This document shows positions 40,599-43,976 of a stretch of 43,976 bases of DNA, piece by piece (position 1 is the first letter of the stretch; the number at the start of each line of letters is the position of its first letter). The notes below the pieces were generated by a model, which made no database searches, was not told the DNA's origin, and saw nothing but the letters and a program-made list of their open reading frames with translations. Source of the DNA: JBBCJT01 sp037190665. GTDB taxonomy: Bacteria; Pseudomonadota; Alphaproteobacteria; Acetobacterales; Acetobacteraceae. The DNA lies in contig JBBCJT010000068.1 of the NCBI GenBank assembly GCA_037190665.1, positions 1 through 43,976 on the forward strand. Direction: 5' to 3'. The translations under genes and the position numbers were made by a program.

Positions 40599-41444
40599 TT
40601 ACCGCTGCGGGCGCTGCTGTTGGCGCTGCTGCTGGGGCTGCGGCTGTGCCGGCTGCTGCTGCTGCGCCGGGGCGGAGGCCGCGGCAGGCGCCGCCGGCAC
40701 CTCCGGCGGGATCGACACGGCCGGCAGGATCTTGTTCAGCTCGACCGCCACCTGCTCGCTGATGTCGAACTCGTTGACGTTCAGCGCCACCTGCGCGCGG
40801 TGCAGCACGAGGTTCATGCCCCGGCTGTCGGCGACCTGACGGATCACCGCGATCAGCATCCGCTCGATCTGCGCGAGCGAGAACTGCGCCGCCTCCTGGA
40901 TCGCCTGGTTGCGCTCGCGGAAGACGCGCTGGGCGTTGGTGATGCGCTCCTGCAGCTCACGCTCGCGGTTGCGGAGCTGGTCGGCCGACAGCGACGCGCG
41001 CTGGTTGGCGAGCTGCTGCTGGGCATCGCGCCACGCCTGCTGCTCGCGCGCCGCCTCGTCGTTCAGCTTCTGCCGGCGCTGGCCGATCTCGCGCTCCACC
41101 TGCTGGGCGGCGGAAGAGATGCGCATGATGTCGGGCACACCGATCACGCCGATCACGGCGGCCGGCGGCGCTTCGCCGCGCGGCAGCGCCGGCAGTTCCG
41201 GGATCTGCTGCTGCTCGGGCCCGGCGCCGGGCTGCGGCGCCTGCACCTGGGTCTGGGGCGCCTGGGCGGGTCGCTGCTGCGCAGGCTGCTGGGCCGGACG
41301 CTGGGCAGGCTGCCCCTGACGCTGTTGCGGCTGGCCGCGCTGCTGGCCGGGCACGAAGAAGCCCGGATCCTGCTGTGCCGTGGCGGGAAGCGAAATAAGC
41401 GCGGCCGCGGTGACCGCGACGGCGAAACGGGTGAACTGACGCAC
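40599..41444 (-). CDS. skp: OmpH/Skp family periplasmic chaperone, enlarged, Q/P-rich, GTG start
   Basis: 281 aa; typical Skp is 160-190. The GTG at 41444 (VRQFTRFAVAVTAAALISL, then PATAQ) gives a clean signal peptide and follows the bamA stop by 1 nt; the open frame reaches 41468. An insert of about 60 residues after the signal peptide is rich in Gln, Pro and Ala (repeats such as PAQRPAQQPAQQ). The Skp core follows (IGVIGVPDIMRISSAAQQVEREIGQRRQKLNDE, then a long coiled coil around 110-190, then QVADSRGMNLVLHRAQVALN). The last 30 residues are again Q/P-rich. Should carry unfolded outer-membrane proteins to BamA. Confidence 0.9.
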   Translation of the reverse strand: MRQFTRFAVAVTAAALISLPATAQQDPGFFVPGQQRGQPQQRQGQPAQRPAQQPAQQRPAQAPQTQVQAPQPGAGPEQQQIPELPALPRGEAPPAAVIGVIGVPDIMRISSAAQQVEREIGQRRQKLNDEAAREQQAWRDAQQQLANQRASLSADQLRNRERELQERITNAQRVFRERNQAIQEAAQFSLAQIERMLIAVIRQVADSRGMNLVLHRAQVALNVNEFDISEQVAVELNKILPAVSIPPEVPAAPAAASAPAQQQQPAQPQPQQQRQQQRPQR

Positions 41445-41445
41445 T

Positions 41446-43824
41446 TTAGAACCTCGTGCCGAAACCAAATCGGAAGACCTGGGTCTCGTCGTAACTCTTC
41501 TTCACCACCGCCTGGGCGATGTCGATGTTCACAAGACCGAACGGAGACTTCCAGGAAACGCCGACGCCAGCGCCGACGCGCGGGCTGGCATCGTCGCGCA
41601 GATCGACGCCGGCGGGCACTGACAGCTGCGAGAGCGAGCCGACATCGACGAAGGCGCGGCCGGTGAGGCCGAAATCGGCCGGCAGCGGCAGCGGGAAACG
41701 CATCTCGGTGGACTGGGTCCAGATCAGCCGGCCGCCGAGGCTGTCGCCCGTGCTCACGTCACGCGGGCCGGCGCCGCCGGTCTCGAAACCGCGCAGATTG
41801 TCGCCGCCGAGAAAGAAGCGGTCGACGATGCGCTCGTTGTCCGACCCGCTCCAGTTCCACAGGTAACCACCGCCCGCGGACAGGGCGAGCACATAGGCCG
41901 GGTCGCCCAGCAGCCGCTCGAACGGGACGTAGTAAACGCCGTCGAGCCGCGTGCGCAGATACTTCACGTCGCCGCCAAGACCGGCGAAGTCGGTGCCCAG
42001 CCGGGCCACCCAGCCTTCGGTGGGCTCAATGCGGCTGTCGCGATAGTCGATCGTGAAGGTCTGGCCGATCTGCGACAGCAGCGTGCTGCCTTGCTGCTCC
42101 CTGATCGCGAGCGAGGCGCTGTTGTCCACGTCGAACACGTTGCGGTCCGACAGCGTGTAGGTCCAGGACTGGCGCAAATGGTCGTTGAACGCGTAGCCGA
42201 TGCGCAGCGCAAAGCCGGTCCGCCGTTCGCTGTAGGACGAGGTGTCCTGGTTGTCGCGGCGGATATGGAAGACGTCGACGCCTGCAACCAGGTTGCGGTC
42301 GAGGAAGTACGGATCGGTGATCGACACGTCGATCTGGCTGCGCCGCTGCGCCAGCGTGGTGTTGATCTGTGCGTCCACGCCGGTGCCGAGCAGGTTGCGC
42401 TCGCGGAGACCGACGCTCGCCAGCAGGCCGGCGTCGGTGCCGTAGCCGCCGCCGATGGTCAGTTCGCCGGTCGCCTTCTCCTCCACCGTCGTGGTCAGGA
42501 TGGCGCGGTCGGGCGCCGTACCCTGGGTGACGGCGATGTCGGCCTTGGCGAAGTAGCCGAGGTCGTTCAGCCGCTGCCGCGTGCGGCGGACGGCGGCGGC
42601 GTTGAAGGCATCGCCCTCGGCGATCCGGAACTCGCGGCGGATCACCTGATCCTGCGTGCGCACGTTGCCGACGATGTCGATGCGCTCGACGAAGACACGC
42701 GGCCCCTCGCCCACCTCGAACAGCAGGTCGATGCGGCGTTCCTCGCGGTTGCGGTTCACCCGCGGCCGCACCTCGACGAAGGCGTAGCCGCGCGACTGCA
42801 CCTCGTCCTGGATCTTCGTCGCGCTGCGCTCGACGAGGTCGCCGTCGTACCAGTCGCCCTCGGAGAACATCACGAAGGGGATGAGGTCCGCGCCCTCGAG
42901 CCGGCGGATGTTGCTCTTCACGTCGACGGAGCCGATGCGGTAGCGCTCGCCTTCCTTGATCGTGAAGGTCACGAAGAAGGCGCTGCGGTCGGGCGACAGC
43001 TCGGCGGTCGACGCCGTGATCTCCACATCCGCGAAGCCGTTCTGGAGATAGAACCGGCGCAGCAATTCCCGGTCGTAATTCAGCCGGTCCGGATCGAGCG
43101 TGTCGGAGGTGGACAGAAAGCGCCACCACGCCTGCTCGCGCGAGGCGATGACCTCCTTGAGCCGGCTGTCAGAGAACTCGGTGTTGCCGACGAAGTTCAC
43201 GCGGCTGATCAGCGTCGCGTCGCCCTCGGTGATCTCGAAGACCACGTCGACGCGGTTCTGGTCAAGCCGGATCAGCTTGGGTTCGACGCGCGCGGCATAG
43301 CGGCCGCGGCGGGCGTAGAGATCGAGGATGCGCTGGCGGTCGGCCTGCGCGAGCTGCGGGGTGAAGACGCCGCGCGAGCGAAGCTGCAGCTCCGGCCGCA
43401 GCACGTCGTCCGACAGCTTGCTGTTCCCCTCGAACGCGATGCGGTTGACGATCGGGTTCTCGACCACCTTGACCGTCAGCGTGGTGCCGTCGCGGCGCAG
43501 CGACACGTCCTCGAAGAGACCGGTGGCGTAGAGCGACTTCAGAGACCGGTCGAGCCGGTCCTCGCTGAACGGATCGCCCGGGCCGACCAGCATGTAGGAG
43601 CGGATCGTGCCCTCGTCGATGCGCTGGTTGCCTTCGATGACGATCCGCTGGATCAGGTTGCCCGCGGCGGCCGGCGTGGGGCGGCCGGCGCGCTGGGCCG
43701 GCGCCTCGGCAGGGCCCAGGACGGTCATCAGGGCCGCGGAGGCCAACAGGACGGCACGCAGTCGGGACAAGCGGCGATTCCCCGGAATGTAACGGCGGAC
43801 GATACGGACCACGCCGCGCAGCAT
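41446..43824 (-). CDS. bamA: Outer membrane protein assembly factor BamA
   Basis: About 792 aa from the ATG at 43824 (a GTG six codons earlier at 43842 is an alternative). Inserts beta-barrel proteins into the outer membrane. Signal peptide to about residue 43 (ending APAQ). Five POTRA domains span roughly 50-450; the first begins NLIQRIVIEGNQRIDEGTIRSYM. The C-terminal 16-strand barrel contains the conserved L/V-RGF motif (GGDNLRGFETGG) and ends in FRFGFGTRF, the terminal-aromatic BAM signal. Between rseP and skp as in most proteobacteria. Confidence 0.95.
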   Translation of the reverse strand: MLRGVVRIVRRYIPGNRRLSRLRAVLLASAALMTVLGPAEAPAQRAGRPTPAAAGNLIQRIVIEGNQRIDEGTIRSYMLVGPGDPFSEDRLDRSLKSLYATGLFEDVSLRRDGTTLTVKVVENPIVNRIAFEGNSKLSDDVLRPELQLRSRGVFTPQLAQADRQRILDLYARRGRYAARVEPKLIRLDQNRVDVVFEITEGDATLISRVNFVGNTEFSDSRLKEVIASREQAWWRFLSTSDTLDPDRLNYDRELLRRFYLQNGFADVEITASTAELSPDRSAFFVTFTIKEGERYRIGSVDVKSNIRRLEGADLIPFVMFSEGDWYDGDLVERSATKIQDEVQSRGYAFVEVRPRVNRNREERRIDLLFEVGEGPRVFVERIDIVGNVRTQDQVIRREFRIAEGDAFNAAAVRRTRQRLNDLGYFAKADIAVTQGTAPDRAILTTTVEEKATGELTIGGGYGTDAGLLASVGLRERNLLGTGVDAQINTTLAQRRSQIDVSITDPYFLDRNLVAGVDVFHIRRDNQDTSSYSERRTGFALRIGYAFNDHLRQSWTYTLSDRNVFDVDNSASLAIREQQGSTLLSQIGQTFTIDYRDSRIEPTEGWVARLGTDFAGLGGDVKYLRTRLDGVYYVPFERLLGDPAYVLALSAGGGYLWNWSGSDNERIVDRFFLGGDNLRGFETGGAGPRDVSTGDSLGGRLIWTQSTEMRFPLPLPADFGLTGRAFVDVGSLSQLSVPAGVDLRDDASPRVGAGVGVSWKSPFGLVNIDIAQAVVKKSYDETQVFRFGFGTRF

Positions 43825-43877
43825 CGGCCCCCGACCCCGCACGGCATCAGCCCCTTAGCCCATCGGGTTCCGCGCCG

Positions 43878-43976
43878 CTAGCCGACGAGGCCGGCCACCC
43901 ACTTCACCACGCCGAGGCTGGACAGGTCGTTGAAGGTCGCGAACACGAACAGGGCAATCAGCAGCGCGAAGCCGGC
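43878..43976 (-). CDS. rseP: RIP metalloprotease RseP, C-terminal end (partial)
   Basis: Only the last 32 codons are in the window. They read as a final membrane helix followed by a short tail: ALLIALFVFATFNDLSSLG, then VVKWVAGLVG and a TAG stop. This is the standard C-terminus of site-2-type zinc protease RseP, including the FNDL pattern, and the position upstream of bamA agrees. Catalytic motifs lie outside the window. Confidence 0.85.
   Translation of the reverse strand, partial: AGFALLIALFVFATFNDLSSLGVVKWVAGLVG

Noticed and set aside
1..43976. CRISPR arrays, tRNA/rRNA genes, transposons, integrases
   Set aside because: No regularly spaced direct repeats, cloverleaf sequences, transposase or integrase motifs were seen on either strand.

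Overview
The window is high-GC, densely packed chromosomal DNA of an alphaproteobacterium. The cluster rseP-bamA-skp-lpxD-fabZ-lpxA-lpxI marks a Gram-negative making lipid A. The abundance of CoA-transferase, acyl-CoA dehydrogenase, orphan solute-binding-protein and amidohydrolase genes suggests a heterotrophic Rhodospirillales/Acetobacteraceae (Roseomonas-like) organism; that family placement is inference. I see no tRNA, rRNA, CRISPR array, phage or insertion sequence.

Left edge (1-4.4 kb): the 5' part of a large autotransporter on the minus strand, with Chlamydia-Pmp-like FxxN/GGAI repeats, running off the window, preceded by a good sigma70-type promoter and a leader of about 220 nt. Then come an N-formylglutamate amidohydrolase and a lytic transglycosylase on the plus strand.

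4.4-9.6 kb: two divergent operons. The minus one holds an acyl-CoA dehydrogenase, a GFA-type zinc protein and a class III CoA-transferase. The plus one holds a split thiamine-diphosphate decarboxylase (ComD/ComE-like halves) and a TTC38-like TPR protein.

9.7-16.3 kb (minus): LysE exporter, a Cys/His papain-like hypothetical, a Tat-exported YncE-like beta-propeller under a convincing Fur box, a DUF4139 protein coupled to a D-aminoacylase, and a small hypothetical.

16.3-27.8 kb: an accessory catabolic region. A minus operon (M24 metallopeptidase, family 5 solute-binding protein, CocE/NonD hydrolase) faces a class III aminotransferase and a plus operon (GntR regulator, sphingosine-phosphate-lyase-like PLP enzyme, MlrC-like M81 metallopeptidase, second family 5 binding protein) whose four genes are all joined by 4-nt ATGA overlaps. 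Neither binding protein has a permease or ATPase beside it. I infer uptake and breakdown of a modified peptide or amide; the substrate is unknown. This is the best candidate for an undescribed system here.

27.8-38.2 kb: a Cys-His-Asp hypothetical, polyprenyl diphosphate synthase, DUF2007 protein and TrmN6-like methyltransferase, gamma-glutamyltransferase, a small conserved protein, SCO1/SenC, YcjF- and YcjX-like proteins, an unusually long glutamate/aspartate-racemase-like protein, glyoxalase I and LpxI. LpxI is cut off from the rest of the lpx genes by a small oppositely oriented ORF and has its own likely promoter with a perfect 18-bp palindrome downstream.

38.2-44 kb (minus): the envelope operon rseP (3' end), bamA, an enlarged Q/P-rich skp/ompH, lpxD, fabZ, lpxA, tightly spaced or overlapping.
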